Assembly (NCBI RefSeq): GCF_001870735.1
Contig: NZ_MORL01000001.1
Coordinates: 62,001 to 126,000 of the forward strand
Direction: 5' to 3'
Length of the DNA: 64,000 nucleotides
Origin: Arsenicibacter rosenii
Lineage (GTDB): Bacteria > Bacteroidota > Bacteroidia > Cytophagales > Spirosomataceae
Shown here one piece after another: positions 18,217-26,385 of this stretch. The notes under the pieces were generated by a model. That model did no database searches. It saw only the letters and a program-made list of their open reading frames with translations, and was not told the DNA's origin. The position numbers and the translations under genes were made by a program. Numbering within the stretch: position 1 is the stretch's first letter; each line of letters starts with the position of its first letter.

Positions 18217-21200
18217 ATGGAGTGTATGTTTACCGCCCAACAAAAACAGATTGGGATGCTGGTGGTGGCTCTGCTTACCGGTACCCTGTCCATTGAACCC
18301 GCTTTTGCTGCCAGAAACAAAGCGCATCCGGACATAAGCATCCGGGCCGCCGTTGCCCGGAAAATTACCGGAAAAGTGACTACAGGAGCCGATGGCACAC
18401 CGATGCCCGGCGTAAACGTGGTGATCAAAGGGACCCAGACCGGTACGACTACGGATGGCAACGGCCGGTTTTCACTCGACGTCAACGGAGAAAATACCGT
18501 GCTGATTTTCTCGTATATCGGCTACAAAACCGAGGAAATCGCCGTGGGCAACCGTTCGGTGATTGAACTGACGATGACCGAAAGCGCCGAGACCTTACAG
18601 GAGGCGGTCGTGACAGCTCTTGGGATTAAGCGGGAAGAACGCTCCCTTGGCTATTCCGTCGGCAAGGTTGACGGCAAGGAGTTCTCCCGCGTTGTTCAGG
18701 AAAACGTCCTGAACGGCATGGCCGGTAAAGTGGCCGGTGTGCAGATCAGCCAGACCGGGGGGACCGGTTCGTCGGTAAGTATGGTGATCCGCGGGGCCAC
18801 GTCGCTGAGCAGCGATAACCAGCCGTTGTTTGTGATCGACGGTGTCCCGATTGCCAATACCCTGAATAACATCAGCCAGGTCGGGACCGACAACCGCGCC
18901 GATTTCGGAAACGCGATCTCTAACCTGAACCCGGACGACATCGAGAATGTGTCCATTCTGAAGGGGCCGAGCGCGGCGGCGCTCTATGGCTCGCGGGCCG
19001 GTAACGGGGTGGTACTGATCACCACCAAGAGCGGGGCCAAGGCCAAAAAGCCGACCGTTACCATTACGTCAAGTACCGTATTTGACCAGCCGTACCGGTT
19101 CCTGAAGTGGCAGACCAAATTCGGGCCGGGGCAATTCTCCGGAATCCCGCCGGCGATCAGCGGCACGCCGCTGTCGAACCCGTTTGGTAAACTCATCGAC
19201 GAAAGTGTAGGCGCAACCTATGGGGCCGAACTCGATAAAGGCTATTCCGAAGTACAGTGGAACAGCCCGCTCGACGCCAACGGAAAAGCCGTTGCGATGC
19301 CGCTTGTTTCGCATAAGGACAACGTGAAAAACTTTGTGCAGACCGGCGTAACCACCACCAACGGGGTGTCGGTGGCCAATAATACCGACCTGTTTACGTA
19401 CCGCCTGTCGTACTCGAACATGCGGAACAAAGGGATTATTCCGAACTCCGATCTGTTCCGGAATACGTTCAATGTGAATGCCAGCTTCAAAGCCAGCAAC
19501 AAGCTGCGGCTGAGCACGAATCTGGACGTGAGCCGCAATAATTCGAACAACCGGCCGGCCAGCAACCGGGGCACCAACCCGCTGCAATGGGCGTATGCTG
19601 TTTCTCCCCACATCGATATCCTGAACATGCAGAATTACTGGCAACCGGGGCAGGAGGGGATTCAGCAGCGGTCGCAGTCGAAGGGCATTTATAACAACCC
19701 GTATTTTCTGGCCTATGAGGTGAATAACAGCTTCGTGCGTGACCGGATTTTCGGTAACCTGAAAGCCGACTGGCAGATATCGCCGGCGTTCAGTTTTATG
19801 GCCCGCTACGCACTCGATACCTACAAGGAGCAGCGTGAAATGAAAATCGCCAACAGCTATACCGGCGATCCGCGCGGTGCATACGGGATTATCAACCTCG
19901 ATAACTTCGAAAGCAATGCCGACTTCCTGGCCACCTACAAGAAAAGTATCAGGCAGTTTAACGTCTCGGTTTCGGCCGGCGGAAATGCCCGTTATCAGAA
20001 TGGGGGCAACGTATCAACGGCAACTAAGGCAGGGACCGGTCTGATTGTCCCGGGTGTTTTCACGATCCAGAATATTCTGCCCGAAAACCTCGATTACGCC
20101 AGTACCAAGTTCCAGCGGGCCATTTATAGCCTGTATGGGCTGGCCAACATCGGGTATAAAGACATGATTTACCTCGACCTGACGGCCCGTAACGACTGGT
20201 CGAGTACCTTGCCGGCGGCCAACCGGTCGTATTTCTACCCGTCGGCTTCCCTGAGCCTGCTGATGAATGAAATGCTGTTCCCGACCTCCACCCAGGTTAG
20301 TTTGCTGAAACTACGCGGTGGGGTGGCGCAGGTGGGGAATGATGCCAATCCGTACATGCTCCTCAGTACGTTGACCAATGCGGGTACATGGGCAGGGGTG
20401 CCTCGGCTGTCGGTGCCGGGTAACCTGCTGATTTCGAATCTGAAACCGGAGATTGCAACGTCGTATGAGGCTGGTCTTGACCTGAACCTGTTCCGCGACC
20501 GCCTGCGCTTTACCGGTACCTATTACCGCGTCGAAAAGGAAAATCAGATCCTGAGCACCAAACTGCCGCCATCGTCGGGGTATACCACGAAAAACATCAA
20601 TGCCGGTCTGCTGGCCAGCCGCGGCTTTGAACTGACCTTGGGCGGCACCCCGATCCAGTCGGCTTCGGGCTGGCGCGTCGACCTGAATGCCAACCTGACC
20701 CGGAACCGGACGCGCATCCTGAAACTATCGGACGACCTGCCGTATTACACACTCTGGACCGACGCTAAAGGCGGGGCATGGACGTATGTGGGCGAAGACA
20801 TCGGCGATATTTACGACGCCCAGCTGGTAACCGTGAAAGATAAATCGTCACCGTATTATGGCTACCCGATTCTGGATCAGACCGGCAAATGGCAGTCCAT
20901 AGATGCGATTAATACCAAAAATAAGATCGGAAACTTCAACGCGAAGTTTATCATGGGGGTACAGGCGTCGGTTTCCTACAAGCGTTTCAGTGTGAACATG
21001 ACGTTCGACTGGCGTAACGGCGGGGACTTTGTATCGCAGACCTACCGGTATGGCGAAGAAAACGGACAGTCGCAGCTCTTCCTTGACAAGCTCATTAATC
21101 CAAACGGCCTGACAGGGGACGCCCTGCGGAACTACCTGGTTGCCAATCAGGATGAGCTGATCCGGCAGCATGGCAACTATTTCCCGCTGGTGGGTGGCCC

Positions 21201-21681
21201 GACGCCGGAATACGGTAGTTTTCCGTTCAAATACGGCCCGTACACACTGCCTTATGGCGGTACCTTCATTCCGGGGGTAATCGCTACCGGGTATGATACC
21301 AACGGCAACCCGACCGGGTACAAGGAAAACCTGGGCAACACCGGTACGTTGTATTTGCCGTTTGCGGGCAGTACGGCCTGGGGTTTTACGAAAGCCTTCC
21401 TCTACGATGCGTCGTACCTGAAACTGCGTGAAATCTCCTTCTCGTACGATCTGCCACAGAACATCATCAAAAAGGTTGGTCTGCAGAACGCGTCCTTGTC
21501 GGTTTACAGCCGGAACATCATTCTCTGGACAGCGGCTAAAATCAACATTGATCCCGAAATGGCGTTCCAGCAGGAAGCCGGTCTGCAAGGGTCCGGTATC
21601 CAGTTCAAGCAGGGGATTGAACGCTACAACGTAATGCCGTGGGTGATTCCGGTTGGCTTCAAAGTAAACCTGACGTTTTAA
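18217..21681 (+). CDS. SusC/RagA TonB-dependent transporter (pair 3)
   Basis: This 1,154-residue protein has a signal peptide (ending EPAFAA), a CarboxypepD-reg-like domain (about 48-130, GKVTTGADGTPMPGVNVVIK to FSYIGYKTEE), LQEAVVTALGI as the TonB-box region, a plug (VIDGVPIANTLNNI, ILKGPSAAALYGSRAGNGV) and a barrel ending WVIPVGFKVNLTF. It lacks the STN domain of its paralogue in pair 2, so it probably imports without signalling. Two ATG codons, at 18217 and 18226, could each be the start. The stop overlaps the beginning of an AT-rich inverted repeat that fills the gap to the partner susD. Confidence 0.96.
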   Translation: MECMFTAQQKQIGMLVVALLTGTLSIEPAFAARNKAHPDISIRAAVARKITGKVTTGADGTPMPGVNVVIKGTQTGTTTDGNGRFSLDVNGENTVLIFSYIGYKTEEIAVGNRSVIELTMTESAETLQEAVVTALGIKREERSLGYSVGKVDGKEFSRVVQENVLNGMAGKVAGVQISQTGGTGSSVSMVIRGATSLSSDNQPLFVIDGVPIANTLNNISQVGTDNRADFGNAISNLNPDDIENVSILKGPSAAALYGSRAGNGVVLITTKSGAKAKKPTVTITSSTVFDQPYRFLKWQTKFGPGQFSGIPPAISGTPLSNPFGKLIDESVGATYGAELDKGYSEVQWNSPLDANGKAVAMPLVSHKDNVKNFVQTGVTTTNGVSVANNTDLFTYRLSYSNMRNKGIIPNSDLFRNTFNVNASFKASNKLRLSTNLDVSRNNSNNRPASNRGTNPLQWAYAVSPHIDILNMQNYWQPGQEGIQQRSQSKGIYNNPYFLAYEVNNSFVRDRIFGNLKADWQISPAFSFMARYALDTYKEQREMKIANSYTGDPRGAYGIINLDNFESNADFLATYKKSIRQFNVSVSAGGNARYQNGGNVSTATKAGTGLIVPGVFTIQNILPENLDYASTKFQRAIYSLYGLANIGYKDMIYLDLTARNDWSSTLPAANRSYFYPSASLSLLMNEMLFPTSTQVSLLKLRGGVAQVGNDANPYMLLSTLTNAGTWAGVPRLSVPGNLLISNLKPEIATSYEAGLDLNLFRDRLRFTGTYYRVEKENQILSTKLPPSSGYTTKNINAGLLASRGFELTLGGTPIQSASGWRVDLNANLTRNRTRILKLSDDLPYYTLWTDAKGGAWTYVGEDIGDIYDAQLVTVKDKSSPYYGYPILDQTGKWQSIDAINTKNKIGNFNAKFIMGVQASVSYKRFSVNMTFDWRNGGDFVSQTYRYGEENGQSQLFLDKLINPNGLTGDALRNYLVANQDELIRQHGNYFPLVGGPTPEYGSFPFKYGPYTLPYGGTFIPGVIATGYDTNGNPTGYKENLGNTGTLYLPFAGSTAWGFTKAFLYDASYLKLREISFSYDLPQNIIKKVGLQNASLSVYSRNIILWTAAKINIDPEMAFQQEAGLQGSGIQFKQGIERYNVMPWVIPVGFKVNLTF

Positions 21682-21754
21682 TGAATAATGTACAATGGAG
21701 CATGTATAATGGCCCGACTGTGAGGAACAGTGGCGCATTATGCCTTATTCATTA
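21679..21754. repeat. Intergenic inverted repeat between susC 3 and susD 3
   Basis: TAATGAATAA at 21679-21688, which includes the susC stop codon, is repeated inverted at 21745-21754. The inner part carries related pieces such as ATAATGTACAATGG and GCATTATG. The same sequence style (AATGAAYAATGG) recurs at 26,224-26,372. It does not look like a terminator because it has no T run, and it probably lies inside the susCD transcript. Confidence 0.5.
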
Positions 21755-21779
21755 TCCATTTTACCTGTAATTAAAAGCC

Positions 21780-23420
21780 ATGAAAATCGTAAACTACAAA
21801 CATATACTGACTACGGTTCTGCTGTCGCTGTCTGTCTTTTCGTGTAAGGACCTGACCGAGCTGAACCAAAACCCGAACGGGGTTGATCCGACAAAGGCAA
21901 ACCCGAACCTCGTGCTGTCGACCGTGCTGACGGAGACCGGTAAAGCCTTCGTCAACCTTGGTTACCAGGATATGGCGGGGGTCATGCAGCACACCCAGAA
22001 AGACGGCTGGTCGGGCGGCCACAACGAATACGACTGGGGCGGGAGCCAGAGCTGGAGCCCGTATTACGACATCCTGCGGAATAACCAGTATGTCTATGAC
22101 CGGTCGGTACAGCTGGGCTTCGAGCTCCAGCAGGGCGTGGCGCTGGTCATGAAATCGATGGTATTCGGCCTGATTACGGACCTGTGGGGAGATGCTCCCT
22201 ACTCAAGTGCGCTGAAAGGGGAACTGGGTGGTGCCGAAAATACCTTTCCGGCCTACGATACGCAGGAGGCCATTTATACCGGCATCCTGGCCGATCTGGA
22301 AAAGGCCAATACCCTGCTGTCGAAAACCAAAGCCGAATACACCAGTACGATGGATGCGGCCGATGTCTATTACGCCGGTGATCCGGCCAAATGGCGGAAA
22401 CTGGCCAATTCGCTGGCTCTCCGGTATTTCATGCGTATTTCCGGCAAAAAACCGGACGTAGCCAAGGCTGGTATCGAAAAAATCGTGGCCAACCCGACAC
22501 AGTACCCGATCATTCTGGCGGCGACCGATGATGCGGCCATGCCTTTTGCCGGAAACAGCGACAGCGATTCATGGCCGGCCAACACGGTCTATGATGCCAG
22601 TGCGAGCAACTACCGGCGCCTGAAAATGTGCGATACCTTTGTAAAGGCGTTGCTGGCGCTGAATGACCCGCGTATCGGTGTATGGGCCAACAAAGTGCAG
22701 ATTCCGCTGGTAGTAGATGCCAGTCTGCCCGCAGGGACCGATAAAATTGAAAACGGCAAACGCTACCTGTCGCCCGACAAAGTGGCTGGTAAGGAGTATA
22801 ATACCGATCCGAACTATGTGGGTTTACCGGTCGCCATCGTAGGCGGTGCCTCGTATAATTTGAGTCCGACCGCCGAGCAGGCCGCCAATAACCCGCACGT
22901 TTCGTGGCTGAACGACATTTATAAGCAAGCGAAGGGCCCGCTGCTGAAAGCACGGCTGGTATCGGCGGCTGAAGTCCGGTTTATTCTGGCCGAGGCCGCG
23001 CTGAAAGGCTGGGCGGCCGGTGATGCCAAAACGCACTACGACGCCGGCGTCAAAGCCTCGCTCGATGCGTGGGGGCTGACCAGTTCGTATGCGGCTTACA
23101 TCGCGCAGAAAACCGTTGCCTATAACGCCACGCAAAAGCAAATCATCGAGCAGAAGTGGATTGCCAGCTGGACCGCCGCTACCGAAGCCTGGTTCGATTA
23201 CCGCCGGACGGGCTATCCGGAGCTGAAAGCCGGTCCGCAAGCCAAACGCAAGGTGCTGCCGGTCCGTTTCTACTACATGCTCGACGAACGGAATCTGAAC
23301 AAAACCAATACCGAAGCCGCTATGGGCAAGCTGGAGCAGACAACCTACTCCGAAGCCGACGGCCGGAATAGTCCGTGGTCGAAACCGTGGGTTGTTCAGG
23401 GAACCGGTAAGCCGTGGTAA
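21780..23420 (+). CDS. SusD-like outer-membrane lipoprotein (pair 3)
   Basis: This 546-residue SusD-like_2 lipoprotein has the lipobox SVFSC with Cys22 followed by KDLTEL, a charged start that fits surface export. Family motifs are NQNPNGVDPTKANPNLVLST, GVMQHTQKDGW, LITDLWGDAPYSSALKGELG, KWRKLANSLALRYFMR, FILAEAALKGWAAGDA and TEAWFDYRRTGYPELKAG. It pairs with the SusC at 18,217 and is a paralogue of the SusD at 16,414. The 182-base gap after it is packed with palindromes before the ceramidase-like gene. Confidence 0.95.
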   Translation: MKIVNYKHILTTVLLSLSVFSCKDLTELNQNPNGVDPTKANPNLVLSTVLTETGKAFVNLGYQDMAGVMQHTQKDGWSGGHNEYDWGGSQSWSPYYDILRNNQYVYDRSVQLGFELQQGVALVMKSMVFGLITDLWGDAPYSSALKGELGGAENTFPAYDTQEAIYTGILADLEKANTLLSKTKAEYTSTMDAADVYYAGDPAKWRKLANSLALRYFMRISGKKPDVAKAGIEKIVANPTQYPIILAATDDAAMPFAGNSDSDSWPANTVYDASASNYRRLKMCDTFVKALLALNDPRIGVWANKVQIPLVVDASLPAGTDKIENGKRYLSPDKVAGKEYNTDPNYVGLPVAIVGGASYNLSPTAEQAANNPHVSWLNDIYKQAKGPLLKARLVSAAEVRFILAEAALKGWAAGDAKTHYDAGVKASLDAWGLTSSYAAYIAQKTVAYNATQKQIIEQKWIASWTAATEAWFDYRRTGYPELKAGPQAKRKVLPVRFYYMLDERNLNKTNTEAAMGKLEQTTYSEADGRNSPWSKPWVVQGTGKPW

Positions 23421-23443
23421 AACGCATGTAACGATTTTACGCT

Positions 23444-23592
23444 GCTGCGACGGATTTTTAAATCCGTCGCAGCCTAACCGCGGATTTGTCATCCGCCTGC
23501 ACTGATTCGGATGACAAATCCGATATTAATTCGTTCCGGATTTTCAAATCCGGAACAGCAAACAAGTACTCAAAACAGACCCCGTAGGGGTC
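23444..23592. repeat. Cluster of four different palindromes
   Basis: Four separate hairpins fill this gap. A 14-bp stem pairs 23444-23457 with 23460-23473 (2-base loop). A 15-bp stem pairs 23481-23495 with 23508-23522 (12-base loop). An 11-bp stem pairs 23533-23543 with 23546-23556 (2-base loop). A 6-bp stem pairs GACCCC at 23578-23583 with GGGGTC at 23587-23592. The first three are perfect and share a core like GGATTT/AAATCC. None is followed by a T run. They look like dispersed palindromic repeats, and may act as partial terminators or transcript stabilisers. Confidence 0.8.
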
Positions 23593-23602
23593 AAACGTCT
23601 CT

Positions 23603-24850
23603 ATGAGGTTGCTCTTTTTTCTGATGTGTCTGCATGGACTGAGCCTACAGGCCCAGTCGTTTAAGGCAGGGGCTGCCTTGCGGAAAATCACGCCCGATCC
23701 GCTGTTGCCGGTGTCCGGTGGTATCGGAACGCCTAAGCCGGCGCAACAAAAACAAGGCGATCTGTATATCCGGGCGCTGGTGCTCGAACGCGGCAACACG
23801 CGGGTGGCTATCGTCAGCGTGGATAACCTTGGGTGGCCATCGGTGCTGGGGAATAAGTCGCGGGCACTGATCAAGGGAATACCGCCCGAAAACGTGCTGA
23901 TCGGTGCCACACACACGCATAGCGGACCTGATGCGTACGGATTTCCGGATGCCTCCGGCAAGGCCTATGCCGATCTGGCCTATCTCGACCGCTGTGTAAA
24001 AGACATGGCCGATGCGGTCAATGAAGCCGTCCGGAACCTGAAACCGGCCACGCTGAAAATTGCCGTGGGCGAAGCGAAGGGGAAAATTGCCTATAACTAC
24101 TATGCCGATCAGTTGTATGATCCCCGTTGCGGGGTCATTCAGGCCATCGGGCAGGACGGCAAGCCGATTGCGACGCTGGTAAATTATGCCATCCATCCCG
24201 AAATCATCGGGTCGGGCAGGGGCATTCTGAGTCCTGATCTGTGCGGGCCGCTCTACGACCGGATCGAGGCCAAAGCCGGTGGCATGGCCATCTTTATCAA
24301 CAGCGCCCAGGGCGGGATGGTCACGGCCGACAACCGGCGCGAGGGCGGCAAGGAAGCCAATGACTGGGCCGAATGTGCCCGGATCGGTGAGCTGCTGGCC
24401 GACGAAGCGCTCCGGATAGTGGCGGATGCTCCCGTGCAGACGAGCCCTGCGTTATACTGTGCCATGCGGAAAGTCAGCTTCCCCGTTGAGTCGGAGATCA
24501 TGCAGTACATCATCAGGAACTCGCCGCTGGGGTATGAAATGACGAATAAGCAGGTATCCGCCCAGGTCAATCTGCTGAACATCGGTTCTGCGCAGGTGCT
24601 GACGATTCCCGGCGAGGCGCTGCCCAATATCGGTTTTTACCTCAAACGCAACATGCGGACCCGGCATCCGTTTTTATTCGGTCTGACCAACGATGCCTTC
24701 GGGTACATGCTCACGAAAGTTGACTTTAGTAGTTTTAAACGGTACGAATACATCAGCCGGACGAGTCTGGGCGAGCAAACGGCCGAAATTTACATGAACG
24801 AAGTCCTTAAATGGATATCGGAAAGTCCTGAACCAATTAGCTTAAAGTAA
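23603..24850 (+). CDS. Neutral/alkaline ceramidase family hydrolase, secreted
   Basis: This 415-residue protein has a signal peptide (to about residue 18, LSLQAQ) and the N-terminal domain of neutral/alkaline non-lysosomal ceramidases. It opens with FKAGAALRKITPDPLLPVSG and carries GATHTHSGPDAYG at 101-113, whose His104 and His106 match zinc ligands of the family. It also has NYAIHPE near 192-198 and SAQGGMV near 233. These enzymes cleave the amide bond of ceramide. The protein is shorter than characterised bacterial ceramidases and seems to lack the C-terminal Ig-like domain, so substrate may differ. Only 12 bases separate it from the next gene, which indicates an operon. Confidence 0.85.
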   Translation: MRLLFFLMCLHGLSLQAQSFKAGAALRKITPDPLLPVSGGIGTPKPAQQKQGDLYIRALVLERGNTRVAIVSVDNLGWPSVLGNKSRALIKGIPPENVLIGATHTHSGPDAYGFPDASGKAYADLAYLDRCVKDMADAVNEAVRNLKPATLKIAVGEAKGKIAYNYYADQLYDPRCGVIQAIGQDGKPIATLVNYAIHPEIIGSGRGILSPDLCGPLYDRIEAKAGGMAIFINSAQGGMVTADNRREGGKEANDWAECARIGELLADEALRIVADAPVQTSPALYCAMRKVSFPVESEIMQYIIRNSPLGYEMTNKQVSAQVNLLNIGSAQVLTIPGEALPNIGFYLKRNMRTRHPFLFGLTNDAFGYMLTKVDFSSFKRYEYISRTSLGEQTAEIYMNEVLKWISESPEPISLK

Positions 24851-24862
24851 ATTAACCTCATT

Positions 24863-26218
24863 ATGAAGAATCGTTTTGTTGTCCTGACCGCCCTGATGCT
24901 CGCGCTGACGATGGCGGGATTTATCACCACAAAAAAAGCGATCACCCCGGAAAATGCGCTGGAGAGTTACCTCCATAACGGCGATAAGACCTACCAGTGG
25001 GAGCTTAAGGATACCATGAACCTCGGCGAGGTAACGGCCTATAACCTGTTACTGACATCACAGAAGTGGCGGGAGTTTACCTGGCGTCACCAACTGACCA
25101 TACTGGTGCCGAAAGCCAATCAACACGACGGGGCTCTGCTCTTTATTACGGGTGGGTCCAACAAAAATGAGCAGCCGAACTGGGGTAAAAACCAGGGAGA
25201 TGCCCTGGCGTTCGGGGCCATTGCGCAGAAGAACAACGCCATTGTGGCCGTCTTGCGTCAGACACCGAACCAGCCGTTTTTCGGCAATCTGACCGAAGAT
25301 GCCCTGATCTCGCATACGCTTCATAACTTTCAGAAAGATGGCGACTATTCGTGGCCGCTGCTGTTTCCGATGACCAAGAGCGCCATCAGAGGGATGGACG
25401 CCGTGCAGGAATTTGCCCGCAAAAACCTCAGACATGAGGTTAAACGGTTTGTGGTGTCGGGGGCTTCGAAACGGGGCTGGACAACCTGGCTGACAGGCGC
25501 GATGGATAGCCGCGCGGTAGCCATTGCACCGATGGTGATCGACATCCTGAACATGCCTAAAAACCTGCAGTACCAGATCGACTCGTGGAATAAGTACAGC
25601 GAGCAGATCAACGATTATGTGAAGCTGGGCCTGACCAACACCATGACCTCTCCGGAAGGCCGCGCCATTAACCAGATGATCGACCCGTATTCGTACCGCA
25701 AAAAACTGACCCAGCCGAAAATGATTTTTATGGGTACCAACGACGAGTACTGGACTGTCGACGCTATCAAAAACTACTACGACGATATTCCCGGCCAGAA
25801 CCTGATCAGCTATGTACCGAATGCGGGTCACGGGCTGGGCGACAAGCGGCAGGCCCTCGAAAGTCTGAGCGCGTTCTTTGGCGAGACCTTGCTGAAACAA
25901 AAGTATCCGCTCTGCAAATGGGAGGTATCGACCACCAGAGAGGGCGTAAACGTGACGGTGAAAACCACACCGGAGCTGCTCGAAGATGCCATTGTCTGGT
26001 CAGCCGATTCGGACGACAAGATTTTTCAGGATGAAAAGTGGGAAAGCCGCAGCCTGGGCATCAGCAATCAGGCAAAGGTCAACGTAACGGAGGCCTATCC
26101 GAAAACCGGCTACAAGGCGTTTTACGTTTCCCTCAAGTATAAAAGCCCGGGCGGAGGGTCCTATATCCAGAGTACCCGTATGTTCCTGACAGATAACGAT
26201 GAGGTGTTTTTGAAATAA
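24863..26218 (+). CDS. PhoPQ-activated pathogenicity-related (PqaA) family hydrolase
   Basis: This 451-residue secreted protein matches the PhoPQ-activated pathogenicity-related family. The signal segment is residues 1-20. It has ALLFITGGSN at about 91-100 and FVVSGASKRGWTTWLTGA at about 196-213, where Ser202 in GASKRG is the likely alpha/beta-hydrolase nucleophile. It also has APMVIDILNM and GTNDEYWTVDA and GHGL, consistent with the Asp and His of a triad. The family's natural substrate is not well defined; an amidase, esterase or peptidase role is possible. It follows the ceramidase-like gene by 12 bases. Confidence 0.88.
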   Translation: MKNRFVVLTALMLALTMAGFITTKKAITPENALESYLHNGDKTYQWELKDTMNLGEVTAYNLLLTSQKWREFTWRHQLTILVPKANQHDGALLFITGGSNKNEQPNWGKNQGDALAFGAIAQKNNAIVAVLRQTPNQPFFGNLTEDALISHTLHNFQKDGDYSWPLLFPMTKSAIRGMDAVQEFARKNLRHEVKRFVVSGASKRGWTTWLTGAMDSRAVAIAPMVIDILNMPKNLQYQIDSWNKYSEQINDYVKLGLTNTMTSPEGRAINQMIDPYSYRKKLTQPKMIFMGTNDEYWTVDAIKNYYDDIPGQNLISYVPNAGHGLGDKRQALESLSAFFGETLLKQKYPLCKWEVSTTREGVNVTVKTTPELLEDAIVWSADSDDKIFQDEKWESRSLGISNQAKVNVTEAYPKTGYKAFYVSLKYKSPGGGSYIQSTRMFLTDNDEVFLK

Positions 26219-26223
26219 TGATT

Positions 26224-26372
26224 AATGAACAATGGATAATGAAGCGATCGGCTCCGTATTATTTATTGTTCATCAGCCAGTATCCGGATAGCCCTGCCGG
26301 GTAGTTAATGCGTACTTATAATGGACAGTGGATGTGGCTTCAGCGGCCATGATTCATTGTCCATTATTCATT
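26224..26372. repeat. Inverted-repeat element with AATGAAYAATGGAYAATGAA ends
   Basis: A 20-base motif at 26224-26243 recurs inverted at 26353-26372 with 18 of 20 bases matching. Inside, the left end also pairs with 26268-26283 to form a 16-bp hairpin with two G-U pairs, and ATAATGGACA near 26322 pairs with TGTCCATTAT near 26358. The element is therefore two adjacent hairpins about 150 bases long. It fills the gap between the PqaA-like gene and the phosphatase gene and is related to the repeat at 21,679. Confidence 0.7.
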
Positions 26373-26385
26373 TTAGATTCATGTG

